From: Staphylococcus sp. NAM3COL9 | GTDB lineage: Bacteria > Bacillota > Bacilli > Staphylococcales > Staphylococcaceae | DNA length: 64,000 bases | Assembly: GCF_001431205.1 (NCBI RefSeq) | Contig: NZ_LGPC01000016.1 | Coordinates: 656,920 to 720,919 of the forward strand | Direction: 5' to 3' | Shown here: piece after piece, positions 8,641 to 16,701 of the stretch | Numbering within the stretch: the stretch's first letter is position 1 | How the letters are laid out: the number at the start of each line of letters is the position of its first letter | The notes under the pieces: generated by a model | What the model was told of the DNA's origin: nothing | What the model saw: the letters and a program-made list of their open reading frames with translations, nothing else | Database searches by the model: none | Made by a program: the position numbers and the translations under genes

Positions 8641-9168
8641 TCACTTCTCCAATTCCCATGGTTTACTTAAATCAAGAGACTTAAGTAATGTTTTACTTTG
8701 TGCTCTTCTCGTTTTACGTACTTTTGCTCTTTCTTCACCATACATAAACAATGTTTTTTCGTCTTTAGTCTGAGCTGTAATTTTAGGTACTTTAATTGCT
8801 TTTTTGGTTTCGTCTAAGGCTACAAATGTAAGAAAAGCAATAGCAGCAATTTTTCTTTCTGCTGTAATCATATTTTCCGAAATAACCTTACAAAATATTT
8901 CCATAGATTTTTCTCCTGTATAAACAACAGAAGATTCAATACAAACCGAATCAGACTGAGTAATAGGATGTAAAAATTCTACACTATCCGTAGATGCTGT
9001 TACACATTCTTTAACTCTTGCATGTCTTCTAGCAGATAATGTTGCGTTATTATCAATTTTTTTCATTAATACGCCACCAAATAGCGTGTTGTAATTATTT
9101 AAATCATTAATTAAGACTTGATCGGTACTGACAATTTTACTATCGCTCGGATATTTATAATTCTCCAT
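8641..9168 (-). CDS. Acyl-CoA thioesterase (hotdog fold)
   Basis: A 175-aa cytoplasmic enzyme of the YkhA/BACH-type thioesterase family that hydrolyses acyl-CoA to free acid and CoA. The hotdog signature is clear: NDLNNYNTLFGGVLMKKID, where the Asn and following Gly-rich turn sit at the active site, then a central helix (ATLSARRHARVKECVTAS), VEFLHPITQSDSV and a beta-strand VVYTGEKSMEIFCKV, with AAIAFLTFVALD closing the sheet. Length is normal for single-domain members. The start has CGGGAG upstream. It heads a short operon whose promoter is covered by a perfect palindrome, pointing to dedicated repression. Confidence 0.85.
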   Translation of the reverse strand: MENYKYPSDSKIVSTDQVLINDLNNYNTLFGGVLMKKIDNNATLSARRHARVKECVTASTDSVEFLHPITQSDSVCIESSVVYTGEKSMEIFCKVISENMITAERKIAAIAFLTFVALDETKKAIKVPKITAQTKDEKTLFMYGEERAKVRKTRRAQSKTLLKSLDLSKPWELEK

Positions 9169-9178
9169 GAAAAACTCC

Positions 9179-9213
9179 CGTTCTATAATGTTTATGTCAC
9201 AAATTATAGAACG
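9179..9213 (-). promoter_or_regulatory. 11-bp palindromic operator over the thioesterase promoter
   Basis: CGTTCTATAAT and ATTATAGAACG form a perfect 11-bp inverted repeat with a 13-nt centre. On the minus strand the upstream arm contains a TATAAT -10, so a protein bound here would block transcription. It does not match FapR, CcpA, PerR or Fur consensus. No repressor gene is adjacent other than the LysR gene at 9278-10165. Confidence 0.6.
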
Positions 9214-9277
9214 AGAGCATATAAATAGAAAATATCCCTTTTTTATAATGGTATAAATTTCGTGAATGACCCTGTGT

Positions 9278-10165
9278 TTAATGATGTAATAAGTAATTTT
9301 CTTGTATGAATTTAATCCAATTTTTAGTTAATGAATCTACTATAATATCTTTTCTCCAAATAATGGCAAGTTCCCATTTCATCGAGGGTTCATTAATACT
9401 AATCGCTTTCAAATCTTCATCCAATAAATCAAGTATCCCTTCAGGTAATATACAGATGCCCATATTATTTATTAACATTTCTTCTATAAAGCTCCATTGA
9501 GTCGTTTCAAAAATAATATTAGGATTAAAACCATAGTTTCTACATATGTTTTTAATTTTATCGTTCAAGTAAAAATCAGAATTAAATAAAATAAATTCTT
9601 GATGCTCTAAATCTTCAATATCAATCATATTTTTACCAGATAATGGATGATCTTTATGAACTACGAGTTTTAATTTTTCTTCTAAGAAAGTGAATGTGCT
9701 GAAAATTTTATGATTCGTAGGTAAGACAGTAATTCCCATATCTACATCACCATAATATATATCATTTTCAATTTTCTTACTTCCATTTTCAAAAAGTTGA
9801 AATGTTACATTAGGATAAGAATCATGGAACTGAGAGATGAGTTTGATTAATCTTCTAATATTAATAATTGTAGGAATCCCTATTTTTAAATGTCCGCTTT
9901 TCAATTCTAAAAGATTACTTAATTCATTAGGAATATTCTCATACATTTTCAGCATTTCTTTACATTGAAAAAAGAATGCCTCTCCTGCGTCAGTTAGGTA
10001 GATTTGGTTTTTATACCTATTAAATAATGTTACTTCTAATTCTTTTTCTAGTAATCTAATTGTATTACTAATTGTCGGCTGTGTAATGAAAAGTTTAGCT
10101 GCTGCTTTCGTCATACTCTTTTGGTTTACGACTTCAACAAAATACTGCATATGTCTAAGTTCCAA
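9278..10165 (-). CDS. LysR-family transcriptional regulator (CidR-like)
   Basis: A DNA-binding regulator of about 295 aa. The N-terminal winged helix-turn-helix is typical (MELRHMQYFVEVVNQKSMTK, then AAAKLFITQPTISNTIRLLE), followed by a periplasmic-binding-like effector domain from about residue 90. The FNSDFYLNDKI and SFIEEMLINNMGICILP blocks recall staphylococcal CidR, which responds to acetate or overflow metabolism, but I cannot distinguish it from paralogues. TTG at 10165 with AAGGTG eight bases upstream is the likely start; an in-frame GTG three codons earlier falls in the ribosome site. It is on the same strand as the thioesterase genes, about 110 nt upstream of them, so it is not the usual divergent arrangement. 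Confidence 0.8.
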   Translation of the reverse strand: MELRHMQYFVEVVNQKSMTKAAAKLFITQPTISNTIRLLEKELEVTLFNRYKNQIYLTDAGEAFFFQCKEMLKMYENIPNELSNLLELKSGHLKIGIPTIINIRRLIKLISQFHDSYPNVTFQLFENGSKKIENDIYYGDVDMGITVLPTNHKIFSTFTFLEEKLKLVVHKDHPLSGKNMIDIEDLEHQEFILFNSDFYLNDKIKNICRNYGFNPNIIFETTQWSFIEEMLINNMGICILPEGILDLLDEDLKAISINEPSMKWELAIIWRKDIIVDSLTKNWIKFIQENYLLHH

Positions 10166-10370
10166 TAAAATCACACCTTCTTATTATATTATGCGTGTAG
10201 TGTTCTCTACTTCGATTATTGTTATATTTTATAATGCAGCAATTTTTAGCGTTCTTGTTAATATTAATTTTAGCATGTATTGGAAATATAACACCAAGGT
10301 TTATTTCTATGTCACGTTATTATTTTCTAGGAAATAGCTTAATCACTATTTGTCATCATGATTTGATTAA

Positions 10371-10407
10371 AAAAGATCGTTATCACATTTCGTGATAACG
10401 ATCTTTT
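10371..10407 (-). terminator. Terminator of the lacPH operon
   Basis: Perfect 16-bp stem AAAAGATCGTTATCAC / GTGATAACGATCTTTT with a 5-nt loop, about 50 nt past the beta-galactosidase stop, symmetric enough to also stop transcription from the other side. Confidence 0.9.
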
Positions 10408-10458
10408 AAGTTATATTATAATTTCTGATTAATAGCAGTAAAACACCTTAAACACTAG

Positions 10459-13434
10459 CTACTCAAAATTCAATTTAAAGTTAAATCTGATGCGTGAATC
10501 ATTGAGTCGATAAGTTTCATTTAATTCTGGACCACAACTATTAGAACCAATGCCACTTTGTGCATAATCAATATAGATATACGTAAAATCTTCGCGTTCT
10601 AATTGATCTTTATGTGTCGCATGCGTTAACTGATTTAATGAATAATGTGTTGTATTAAAACTGAATGCATCCCCACTCGATACAAAAATAGCGTTTTGAT
10701 TATTTGAAACTTTAACAAATGTAGTCTGATTATGACTTCCTGATTCTTGAGGTTTGATATGGTTACTTACATTATCTGTCACTGTCGTTTTGAAATAATC
10801 TAAATATGTTGCAACGCCTTTATCTTGATAACTACTATAAGGTCCATTTCCATAATATTCGACTTGTTCATAGTCATTTGCTAATGTCATGGCTAAACCG
10901 AAACGTGGTAGAAATGGGGCTAATCTATCTTTCTCTAAATCATAGTTTACGTTAAGTGTACCATCGTTTTGAATCGTCCACGTAAGTGTACCTGAAAGCA
11001 CTGGGGGGACTGCCTCATTAACCATAGCAATGTCAAAAACAAGACTGGCGTCACACTTATTTTCATCGATTCGGTAACCATGTACGCGCGTAGTAATATC
11101 TTTATATCCAGCGTATGCCCAATTTTGCTTAACATTAACGTCATTATCTGTTGGTGCACGCCATAGATTGATTTCTGCTTTCTGATTCATAATAATTATG
11201 CCATCATGCGCAACTGTCTTTAAACTCGCGTCTTTTTTATCAAAAGTGTATATCCAACCATTATTAGAAACATGAATTGTATGAATCTCGTCTTTATATG
11301 CTATAGATGATGGTTTCGCATTTTGATATGTCATTGATTGACGTTGATATACAATTTGATCATATCCTAATTCAAAATGAGTCGAACGTAGCTCATCTTC
11401 ATCTTTTAATTTGTAGCGTAACATCACATCACTGAGTTCATTTATATTAATATAGTCACTTAAATCAATCTTTTGCGTCGTATGTGGTGCGAATTTAGTA
11501 AAAGGAACTTCAAACACCTGATGTGTTCCATCTAAATAAGTAGCAGTTGCTTCAACACTTAGATAGTTTTCTATATGCGTGAAATCCAGTTGATTACGTA
11601 ATGTCAGTTTATAGTTATCCTGCTTTATTACTTTTAAAGGTCTATGTTCATATTTAAATTCATAATATCCTTCGTGAGGTATACGATCCGGAGAAACAAT
11701 ACCGTCCACACAGAAATTACCATCATGCAGACGTTCGCCAAAATCTCCACCATACCTAAATATTGTCTTACCATCCTTTAAACCTGTTTGAATGCCGTGG
11801 TCACACCATTCCCATACAAATCCTCCAATAAAACTATCGTATGCCTCAACAAGCTTCTGATAAGCATGAAGATCGCCAGGTGAATTCCCCATGGCATGCG
11901 CATATTCACACAAAATAAAGGGTTTATCTAGATTCGGGTGCTTCAAATATGTCATTTCGATTTCTTCTGGAGATGGATACATTCTACTAATCATTTCAAC
12001 GTTAGATAAATCATAGTCTTTTGATTTATCACGATGTAATGTACCTTCATAATGAAGTGGTCGTGTAGCATCTAATACTTTCGCACGCGCTAAGCCTTCA
12101 ACTATATTGACCCCAAATCCAGATTCATTACCCATCGACCACGAAACAATCGAACTATAGTTTTTCAAAGGGATTATAGACGCTTCAATACGCTCTATAA
12201 TTGCAGTTTGGTATTTAGGGTCATCCGTAATGATATTAAAGTGCTCAGTATTTTCTTCACCATATAAACGCACTACACCATGCGTTTCTAAATCCGCTTC
12301 ACTCATCACATAAAAGCCATATTGGTCTGTTAATTCATAGAACAAAGGCGATTTCGGATAATGTGCTGTACGAATTGCATTAAAATTACCTTGCTTCATA
12401 AGCTGTAAATCTCTAGTATATTGAGGTTCATTTATCGTATAACCTGTTTTGGGATCACTATCATGATGATTGGCCCCACGTAATTTAATAGATTGCCCAT
12501 TAATATAAAATTGATTATCTCTGATTTCAACTTCTCGAATACCAATTTTTTGTGTAATAACTTCTTGAGCAGTAGTAATGACTAACGTATAAAGTACAGG
12601 TCTTTCTGCTGACCATAATTGTGGTTTATCAACTGTAAAACGATTCTGTTCTGAAGTTTGAGTACTACTTACTAAGTCACCACTTGGATTATATAAGTTT
12701 AGTTCAACTTGGTCTAATGCTTGTTTACGTGCTAAGTTCACGTCTATCGTTGCCTTATTCAAATCATCATTCAAATGTGTTTCAATTTTAAAATCATCTA
12801 CTCGTGATTGCGCTCGTTTTAAAATATAAACATCTCTAAAAATGCCTGAATGTCTAAACATATCTTGGTCTTCAAAATATGTACCATCTGAGTATTTTAA
12901 TACAAGAACCTGTATCGTATTCTCTCCATCACGCACAAATTTTGAAATATCAAATTCTGAAATAGCATGAGATATCTGACTATAACCTACAAATTGATTG
13001 TTTATCCATACATAAAATGCGCTATCTACACCTTCGAAATTCAAATGATAATCACTTTCTGTATCATATGAACTTAACTCAAAAGAACGTGTATAACGTC
13101 CGCATGGATTGTACTTTGGAACATACGGCGGATCAAATGGAATTGGATATTGTGTGTTAAGGTACTGTATTTGATCGTAGCCATATAAATTCCATACAGA
13201 CGGCACTGGTAATATGTCCTTTTTAATCTGTTGAGGCTGTCTCAAACATTCTTCTAGAGCATTGAAATATTCAAAATGCCAATCACCATTTAGTAATGTT
13301 ACATTTTTTGTATTATAACGTGTTTCTAAACGATAGTCAGACTCCCCTCGTTGATAAGGTATATAAAATGCACGTCTTGGCATCAAGTTCACATGCTGAA
13401 CCTCCATATTTTCATGAAATTGTTGTTCTAACAT
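10459..13434 (-). CDS. lacZ: Beta-galactosidase, GH2 (LacH/LacZ type)
   Basis: A 991-aa cytoplasmic glycoside hydrolase family 2 enzyme that splits unphosphorylated lactose to glucose and galactose. The layout matches E. coli LacZ: sugar-binding jelly roll (about 50-220), Ig-like domain (about 220-310), TIM barrel (about 310-600) and the C-terminal beta-gal small chain domain (about 710-991). The acid/base Glu is in SWSMGNESGFG and the nucleophile Glu in LCEYAHAMGN. It lies 15 nt after the permease lacP, on one transcript. In S. xylosus this gene is called lacH. This hydrolytic route contrasts with the lactose-PTS/6-phosphogalactosidase pathway of S. aureus. Confidence 0.97.
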   Translation of the reverse strand: MLEQQFHENMEVQHVNLMPRRAFYIPYQRGESDYRLETRYNTKNVTLLNGDWHFEYFNALEECLRQPQQIKKDILPVPSVWNLYGYDQIQYLNTQYPIPFDPPYVPKYNPCGRYTRSFELSSYDTESDYHLNFEGVDSAFYVWINNQFVGYSQISHAISEFDISKFVRDGENTIQVLVLKYSDGTYFEDQDMFRHSGIFRDVYILKRAQSRVDDFKIETHLNDDLNKATIDVNLARKQALDQVELNLYNPSGDLVSSTQTSEQNRFTVDKPQLWSAERPVLYTLVITTAQEVITQKIGIREVEIRDNQFYINGQSIKLRGANHHDSDPKTGYTINEPQYTRDLQLMKQGNFNAIRTAHYPKSPLFYELTDQYGFYVMSEADLETHGVVRLYGEENTEHFNIITDDPKYQTAIIERIEASIIPLKNYSSIVSWSMGNESGFGVNIVEGLARAKVLDATRPLHYEGTLHRDKSKDYDLSNVEMISRMYPSPEEIEMTYLKHPNLDKPFILCEYAHAMGNSPGDLHAYQKLVEAYDSFIGGFVWEWCDHGIQTGLKDGKTIFRYGGDFGERLHDGNFCVDGIVSPDRIPHEGYYEFKYEHRPLKVIKQDNYKLTLRNQLDFTHIENYLSVEATATYLDGTHQVFEVPFTKFAPHTTQKIDLSDYININELSDVMLRYKLKDEDELRSTHFELGYDQIVYQRQSMTYQNAKPSSIAYKDEIHTIHVSNNGWIYTFDKKDASLKTVAHDGIIIMNQKAEINLWRAPTDNDVNVKQNWAYAGYKDITTRVHGYRIDENKCDASLVFDIAMVNEAVPPVLSGTLTWTIQNDGTLNVNYDLEKDRLAPFLPRFGLAMTLANDYEQVEYYGNGPYSSYQDKGVATYLDYFKTTVTDNVSNHIKPQESGSHNQTTFVKVSNNQNAIFVSSGDAFSFNTTHYSLNQLTHATHKDQLEREDFTYIYIDYAQSGIGSNSCGPELNETYRLNDSRIRFNFKLNFE

Positions 13435-13449
13435 AAAATGACATCCTCT

Positions 13450-14838
13450 CTATTTAATACGCTCTCTATGTTCTCTCTGACGTTTATATCGGAGTGTTTT
13501 CTCAATATCATTCAAGAAGTCACCTTTTAAATTAAATGCTTTATGATATAAAAATGCTGTTAAACTAACAAAAATCAACGGTGCGACAATAATCATGATA
13601 CGCAGACCATTAACCGTGGTCGCCGATTGTGTCTCATTCGGCGTATAACCTAATACAGATAAACCGACACCTACAATTAAAGCGGCAACTGCTTGTGATG
13701 CTTTAGTTAAAAACGTGTTTGTGGAAGTGATTACACTCTCATTACGTTGCCCAAACTTCACTTCACCATAATCAATCACATCTGCAAGCGACACTGTTGT
13801 TATACCAACCATAAATCCTGAACCAACACGTAACATGCCTGCACCTATAATGACTAAAATCGTACTTTGTGGCGCAACGAAACCTGATACTAAAATAATA
13901 ACTAACCCAGTTATGATAAGCGTAATAGCTGTATTAAACGCTGTAGTTCTACCAACCCATTTAATAAAACGTGGCAAAAGTAATAAACCAAGCATTTCAC
14001 ACAGAATCATTGCATTAAAAATTGAAAATAAATGTTCTGCATTCACTACATATTTAAAGTAATAAATGATAGAACCATTAAGCGTTTGTAGACATAAATT
14101 AAAAGTTAATAAAACACCCATGATGGCAAGTAATTCTTTGTTTTTAAATAAAATACGACCAATATCTTTAAAATTAACTTTAATACCTATTTGTTTTTCC
14201 ATTTCATAATCTTCAGGTACTTTAAAGACCGTCACGCCTATCGTAAAGATAAAAACAATACTACAGATTACGGCAAAAACAAAAATGCCTACCGAATCAC
14301 TACCGCTACCAAAAATATCTCCTAATTTGTGTATAAAGAACAAACCAAAAGTACCTACAATAAATGCAGCTAAACTTGCGAAAAATCTAGGAATAACTGA
14401 AATTTCTTCACGTTCTCTAGGATTATGCGTCAAGTTCGGTAACCATGACCAGTATGGTATATCCATCATCGTGTAAGTCATTCCCCAGGAAATATATATA
14501 ATCGATATATAAATGTACATAGCCGTCTGTGATAAATCTAAATTCGTAAACAGCAAGACTGTAACAATAGCGTTAGCAAGCGTACCGATAACGAGCCATG
14601 TCTTGAATTTACCAAAGTTATTCCGTGTATTATCAACAATCATACCCATAATCGGATCATTGATTGCATCCCAAATACGTGCAACAAAAAGCATAACTCC
14701 GACAAACGCAGGAGATAAACCTACAATATCTGTGATATAAAACATTAAGAAGAGACCAACAATATTAAATATAGCGTCCTTCCCTATTGCACCAAATCCA
14801 AATGCTAATTTTTGCTTTCCAGTTAAATATCTATTCAT
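13450..14838 (-). CDS. lacP: Lactose permease, GPH (glycoside-pentoside-hexuronide) cation symporter
   Basis: A 462-aa membrane protein of the MFS GPH family, which brings lactose in with a cation. Visible features are the N-terminal [20 protein letters not shown], the [25 protein letters not shown] loop characteristic of MelB-type symporters, and a late [20 protein letters not shown] loop, with about twelve hydrophobic segments. Unlike LacS of streptococci it has no C-terminal EIIA domain. It is first in the lacPH operon, divergent from lacR, with a cre site between promoter and start codon. The assignment to lactose rests on the fused operon with beta-galactosidase and on the known S. xylosus locus. 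Confidence 0.93.
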   Translation of the reverse strand: MNRYLTGKQKLAFGFGAIGKDAIFNIVGLFLMFYITDIVGLSPAFVGVMLFVARIWDAINDPIMGMIVDNTRNNFGKFKTWLVIGTLANAIVTVLLFTNLDLSQTAMYIYISIIYISWGMTYTMMDIPYWSWLPNLTHNPREREEISVIPRFFASLAAFIVGTFGLFFIHKLGDIFGSGSDSVGIFVFAVICSIVFIFTIGVTVFKVPEDYEMEKQIGIKVNFKDIGRILFKNKELLAIMGVLLTFNLCLQTLNGSIIYYFKYVVNAEHLFSIFNAMILCEMLGLLLLPRFIKWVGRTTAFNTAITLIITGLVIILVSGFVAPQSTILVIIGAGMLRVGSGFMVGITTVSLADVIDYGEVKFGQRNESVITSTNTFLTKASQAVAALIVGVGLSVLGYTPNETQSATTVNGLRIMIIVAPLIFVSLTAFLYHKAFNLKGDFLNDIEKTLRYKRQREHRERIK

Positions 14839-14863
14839 TTATCCACCTCTAAACCATCACTTT

Positions 14864-14877
14864 TTAAAACGCTTACA
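14864..14877 (-). promoter_or_regulatory. cre site (CcpA) in the lacP leader
   Basis: On the minus strand TGTAAGCGTTTTAA matches the catabolite-responsive-element consensus except near the 3' end. It lies between the -10 and the lacP start, a roadblock position, and predicts glucose repression of lacPH. Confidence 0.75.
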
Positions 14878-14906
14878 TATGTGTTGGCTTTATTTTAGCA
14901 ATTTAA

Positions 14907-14912
14907 AGTATA
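14907..14912 (-). promoter_or_regulatory. Likely -10 of lacPH
   Basis: TATACT on the minus strand, about 30 bp downstream of the LacR palindrome at 14943-14958. There is no recognisable -35 at the right distance, as expected for a promoter that needs an AraC-type activator. Confidence 0.45.
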
Positions 14913-14942
14913 TGTAATGAATAGCATAATGATGATGTTACA

Positions 14943-14958
14943 TGGCAAAATGTTGCCA
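14943..14958. promoter_or_regulatory. Putative LacR operator
   Basis: Perfect palindrome TGGCAAAATGTTGCCA in the lacR-lacP intergenic region, upstream of both genes. Its position fits an activator site for the AraC-family LacR. Confidence 0.6.
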
Positions 14959-15023
14959 TTTGTTATTATAATAGGATTATATAAGTCTAAAGATCTTCAA
15001 TATGATGAATTGAGAGGTGTATC

Positions 15024-15848
15024 ATGCAAGTTTTATGGAAGAAATTCAGTAAAAAGTTAATTGATGCTAATTTAGCAGAATGTGGTATTGAGGTTGGTGT
15101 ACCAAACGTAGGTTATAATTATACAGTTTTCCAAACATCTGTAATACATATCGTAACTCATGGTGAAGGTATTTTTAAATATGATGGGAAAAGTTTTAAC
15201 CTAAAAAAAGGGGATATGTTTTTACTAGAAAAAGGCATGGAAGTAGAATATAAGCCTTCATTTTCAAAACCTTGGACTTATTATTGGGTAGGTATTAGCG
15301 GCAAACAAATTCTAGACTATTTAGCACGTAGTTATATCGTGGATGACCATGTCATTATAGGTAAAGATACTTCTGAAATTAAAAAAACGATTCATAATAT
15401 CTGTAATCTTTCAAAAACAATTGCGTCTAGCAACTCACATGACATTTTAATCATGCAACATATATACCAATTAGTTTATATGCTACAAGAACAGTTTCCT
15501 AAAAAATTCTCAGTCAACGTCAATATTGTTAACGAAGATATCCAAAAAGCAGTCGAATTTATCAATTCAAACTATCACAAGAATATTAGTATCGTTGATG
15601 TTGCGCAATATGTTAATGTCACTCGCAGTCATTTATTCAAGCTGTTTAAGAAGAATTTAAATTATTCTCCCAAAGCATACTTAACATATATCCGTATGTA
15701 TCATGCATCTCAATTACTTATACATACGAATGATATGATATGTGAAGTTTCAAGTAAAGTTGGATATAAAGATCCTTTGTTATTTTCAAAATGTTTCACA
15801 AAACACTTTGAAATTAGCGCGTCTGAATATCGAAATAATTTTTCTTAG
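15024..15848 (+). CDS. lacR: AraC-family activator of the lactose operon
   Basis: A 274-aa regulator with an N-terminal cupin-like effector domain (FQTSVIHIVTHGEGIFKYDG and LKKGDMFLLEKGMEVEYKP, about 35-85) and a C-terminal AraC/XylS double helix-turn-helix (about 170-270: ISIVDVAQYVNVTRSHLFKL and ICEVSSKVGYKDPLLFSKCF). It is divergent from lacPH. In S. xylosus the equivalent LacR activates lacPH in the presence of lactose; the same role is inferred here. The ATG has GAGAGGTG upstream. The architecture is full length, with no sign of damage. Confidence 0.92.
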   Translation: MQVLWKKFSKKLIDANLAECGIEVGVPNVGYNYTVFQTSVIHIVTHGEGIFKYDGKSFNLKKGDMFLLEKGMEVEYKPSFSKPWTYYWVGISGKQILDYLARSYIVDDHVIIGKDTSEIKKTIHNICNLSKTIASSNSHDILIMQHIYQLVYMLQEQFPKKFSVNVNIVNEDIQKAVEFINSNYHKNISIVDVAQYVNVTRSHLFKLFKKNLNYSPKAYLTYIRMYHASQLLIHTNDMICEVSSKVGYKDPLLFSKCFTKHFEISASEYRNNFS

Positions 15849-15917
15849 CTTAATATGTTTAAGTTCTTTGATATGTGGAATTACATTAATATAACATTTT
15901 AAAGGAGGCATTTGTTT

Positions 15918-16061
15918 ATGAGTAAATTTGATGAGTTCAAAGATCAAGCAACAGATAAAGCTAAAGATAAGGCCGACGAAATTAAAAATGACGATGAGAA
16001 AAAAGAACAAGTGAAAGACCAAGCAACAGATAAAGCAAAAGACTTAAAAGATAAATTCTAA
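15918..16061 (+). CDS. CsbD-like small stress protein with an internal repeat
   Basis: A 47-aa, highly charged, Cys- and Trp-free protein starting MSKFDEFKDQATDKAKDKAD. The unit KDQATDKAKD occurs twice (8-17 and 33-42). This Lys/Asp/Ala helix-repeat pattern resembles CsbD and LEA-like stress proteins, which in staphylococci are often sigma-B dependent. A weak sigma-B-like GTTTAA-12-GTGGAA lies upstream at about 15857, but the -10 is poor. The ribosome site AAAGGAGG is perfect, and a strong terminator follows. It is shorter than classical CsbD (about 60-70 aa), so family membership is tentative. Confidence 0.75.
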   Translation: MSKFDEFKDQATDKAKDKADEIKNDDEKKEQVKDQATDKAKDLKDKF

Positions 16062-16077
16062 TTTTTGATAAACACAG

Positions 16078-16112
16078 AAAGACACTTCCGCTATAAGCGG
16101 AAGTGTCTTTTT
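16078..16112 (+). terminator. Terminator of the CsbD-like gene
   Basis: Perfect 15-bp GC-containing stem AAAGACACTTCCGCT / AGCGGAAGTGTCTTT with a 3-nt loop and trailing T-run, 16 nt after the stop. Confidence 0.95.
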
Positions 16113-16183
16113 ATGCTTTTATATAAGCGAACCAACTTTGAAAGATGTTGCCACTTAACAAAATAATATGGCCTCAAGTTAGA

Positions 16184-16573
16184 TTATAAATCACCTGTTA
16201 GAAATTGCGCTTCACCGTTAAAGAAGCTCCAGTTTTCATCGGTATTTTCTACTAAACTAATCATAATATCTTCTTTACGAATGCCTACTTTGTCATGTAG
16301 TGTATCCACTAAATTTTTGTAGAATGTCGTTTTTTGTTCTTTTGTTCTCGGTCTCGAAACGATAGTAAATACTATCACCTCGTCTGTTCTTTCAACGCCT
16401 AAGCCTGTATCTAATATGTCCATTTCATAGTCCTCATGTTGATTCACAATTAAATACTTATCACCTTTTGGTGCTTGAAATGCATCTAACATAACATTAT
16501 ATGTGATATCTAAAATACTTTTAATTTCCTCTTTTTCTCTACCTTTGATCATGTCTAATTTAATTAATGGCAT
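16184..16573 (-). CDS. Tautomerase-superfamily protein
   Basis: A 129-aa enzyme of the 4-oxalocrotonate tautomerase/MIF superfamily. Pro2 directly after Met (MPLIKLDMIKGREKEEIKSI) would be the N-terminal catalytic proline after Met removal. It is the fused double-unit size, with the second half marked by KTTFYKNLVDTLHDKVGIRKEDIMI. Such enzymes interconvert keto and enol forms in breakdown of aromatic or other unsaturated acids. It is the last gene of a four-gene operon with a flavin monooxygenase and a sodium symporter, which suggests that it processes the oxidised product. AGAAGGAG precedes the start. Confidence 0.8.
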   Translation of the reverse strand: MPLIKLDMIKGREKEEIKSILDITYNVMLDAFQAPKGDKYLIVNQHEDYEMDILDTGLGVERTDEVIVFTIVSRPRTKEQKTTFYKNLVDTLHDKVGIRKEDIMISLVENTDENWSFFNGEAQFLTGDL

Positions 16574-16596
16574 GTAAATTCTCCTTCTAAAATAAG

Positions 16597-16701
16597 TTAT
16601 TTATCTTTATTTGAATATCCGACTTTTAACGAAATAAATACTACAACAAACATTCCTAGAAAACCATATAACCATATCGATAACATCTCATTAACAAACA
16701 T
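16597..16701 (-). CDS. 34-aa membrane microprotein overlapping the symporter gene
   Basis: MFVNEMLSIWLYGFLGMFVV, then VFISLKVGYSNKDK and stop. It has one hydrophobic helix (about 7-25) and a positively charged tail. Its ATG overlaps the symporter stop as TAATG, a classical translational-coupling arrangement, and the tautomerase gene follows 23 nt later, so it sits inside an operon and is very likely translated. No family is recognised. A small accessory subunit of the SSS symporter is a reasonable guess, since other SSS transporters are paired with small membrane proteins. Confidence 0.65.
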   Translation of the reverse strand: MFVNEMLSIWLYGFLGMFVVVFISLKVGYSNKDK

